Source: Castor canadensis (lineage: Eukaryota; Chordata; Mammalia; Rodentia; Castoridae). Taken from it: 64,000 bases of DNA. Both the position numbers and the translations under genes were made by a program. Location: contig NC_133401.1 of the NCBI RefSeq assembly GCF_047511655.1, positions 17,358,501 through 17,422,500 on the forward strand. The letters run 5' to 3'. A model generated the notes under the pieces. The model was not told where the DNA came from, searched no databases, and saw only the letters and a list, made by a program, of their open reading frames with translations. Positions 62,870 to 64,000 of the stretch are shown here, piece by piece. The first letter of the stretch is position 1; every line of letters starts with the position of its first letter.

Positions 62870-64000
62870 TTTTTTGGCCATATTGGGGCTTTGTGCTTGC
62901 AAGGCAGGCAGGCATTCTACCACTGTTTGCTTAGATCATTTTTGGAGACAGGATCTCACTTCTCTTTTGCCCAGGTCAGCCTGAACCATGATCCTCTTAT
63001 TTTCAGCTTCCCACATAGCTGGAATGACAGGCATGCACCACTTTGCCCAGCTATTGCTTGAGATGGGGTCTCGTGAACTACTTCCTGGGCTGGCCTCAAA
63101 TCTCCTTGATCCTCCTGATCTCAGACTCCCAAGTAGCTTGAACTTTCTTTGATTTGTCCCCTGCTGTATTCCCCACAGCCTGGCTGGGTGCTGGGGACAC
63201 AGTAGAACTCAACAGGCCAGGTTCCTGCTCAAAGGGACAAGGGGACAGACCACCAAGGGAGACAAAGAAAGCAACATATACCATTCTTCTGATTGCTGTA
63301 GCAGGTGAGGGCTGGGTTCCAGCCCTGCCTTCCCTTTGCCATGTAACCAGGAGAGTAATGGGCCTCCATTTACCCATCCAGGAGGGCTGGCAGAGTGACT
63401 CAAGTAGTAGAGAGCCTGCTTCACAAGCATGAGGCCCTGAGTTTAAACCCCAGTGCCACCAAAAAAAATAAAATAAAAAAATCCAGGAAATGGTGTAATT
63501 GTTGGGCATACCCAATAGGAAAATAGGTGAAGAATGTCAACAGGCAATTCACATAAAAGGAAATACGAGTGCCAAGAAGTACACCAAAGTTGTGTGCCAC
63601 CTCAAAGAAATAGACATGCCAATTAAAACAACTAGACTGTTAAAATGAACAGGATTGTCAGGCCTAGAAGTGCATGCCTGTAGTCCCAGCACTCAAAAGA
63701 CCAGAGGATGTCCGGGTGCTGGTGGCCCACGCCTGTCATCCTAGCTACTCAGGAGGTAGAGATCAGGAGGACTGAGATTTGAAGCCAGCCCAGGTAAATA
63801 GTTCAAAAGACCCTATCTCGAAAAAAACATCACAAAAAAGGGTTCAAGATGGAAGTCCTGAGTTCAAACTCCAGAACTGCAAAAAAATTAAAAAAAATTT
63901 TTTTAAAAAAGGCAGGAGGATGGAGAGTTTGAGGACTACATAGCAAGACCTGTCTCAAGAAAAAGAAGAGGCGGAGGAGGAGGAAATAGAAGAGGAAGAG
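62870..64000. repeat. Repeat mosaic at the right edge
   Basis: Minus SINE pieces at 62870-63140, an L2 scrap at 63150-63215, plus ID-like at 63384-63465, plus L1 fragment at 63525-63655 (ccaattaaaacaactagact), B1 scrap at 63660-63705, plus composite at 63711-63890, and a B1 remnant with (GGA)n at the end. Confidence 0.7.

Overview
This is mammalian nuclear DNA, most likely from a rodent of the beaver/kangaroo-rat group (Castorimorpha; my best guess is Castor). The gene order PNMA8B - CALM3 - PTGIR - GNG8 matches human 19q13.32. The intergenic DNA is packed with rodent-type SINEs: a 7SL-derived B1 half joined to a tRNA-derived, ID-like half that ends in a wording close to 'gagttcaaaccccagtacc'. 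Both the species guess and the synteny come from memory of these families, not from a search.

Layout. 1-5.85 kb: PNMA8B on the minus strand, with an intact single-exon ORF of 600 codons, a likely short 5' exon and CpG-rich promoter near 5.5-5.8 kb, and a probable long 3' UTR to the left. 6-29 kb: a gene-free interval of SINEs, L1/L2/MIR pieces, fossil MaLR LTR pieces and microsatellites. It also holds SINE-free islands with CCAAT, RFX-type and CTCF-type motifs. 29.2-39.1 kb: CALM3 on the plus strand with all six exons; the spliced protein is the standard 149-codon calmodulin. 39-45.8 kb: intergenic repeats. 45.9-48.2 kb: PTGIR on the minus strand, two coding exons, 387 aa. 48.2-55.4 kb: intergenic. 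55.5-56.1 kb: GNG8 on the minus strand, two coding exons, 70 aa, with a very short 3' UTR. 56-64 kb: a purine tract, a long CA-rich degenerate array, a CpG island at 59.1-60.3 kb and more repeats. DACT3 would be expected beyond the right edge by synteny; I see no coding exon of it here.

The genes are ordinary host genes. CALM3 is a calcium sensor. PTGIR is the prostacyclin GPCR and GNG8 a G-protein gamma subunit; both end in a prenylation box. PNMA8B is a neuronal/nuclear-type member of the gag-derived PNMA family.

The most interesting signals are (1) a near-regular ~39-residue internal repeat in PNMA8B; (2) two matching CCAAT-RFX modules 7.5 kb apart between PNMA8B and CALM3, each followed by a CTCF-like site and MIR sequence, which suggests an old tandem duplication of a regulatory island; (3) a set of RFX and CTCF-type motifs across the same interval; and (4) small retroposition footprints, including a tail-only insertion with a 12-bp target duplication. 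I saw no CRISPR, operon or other prokaryotic-type system, and no convincing new protein-coding gene.
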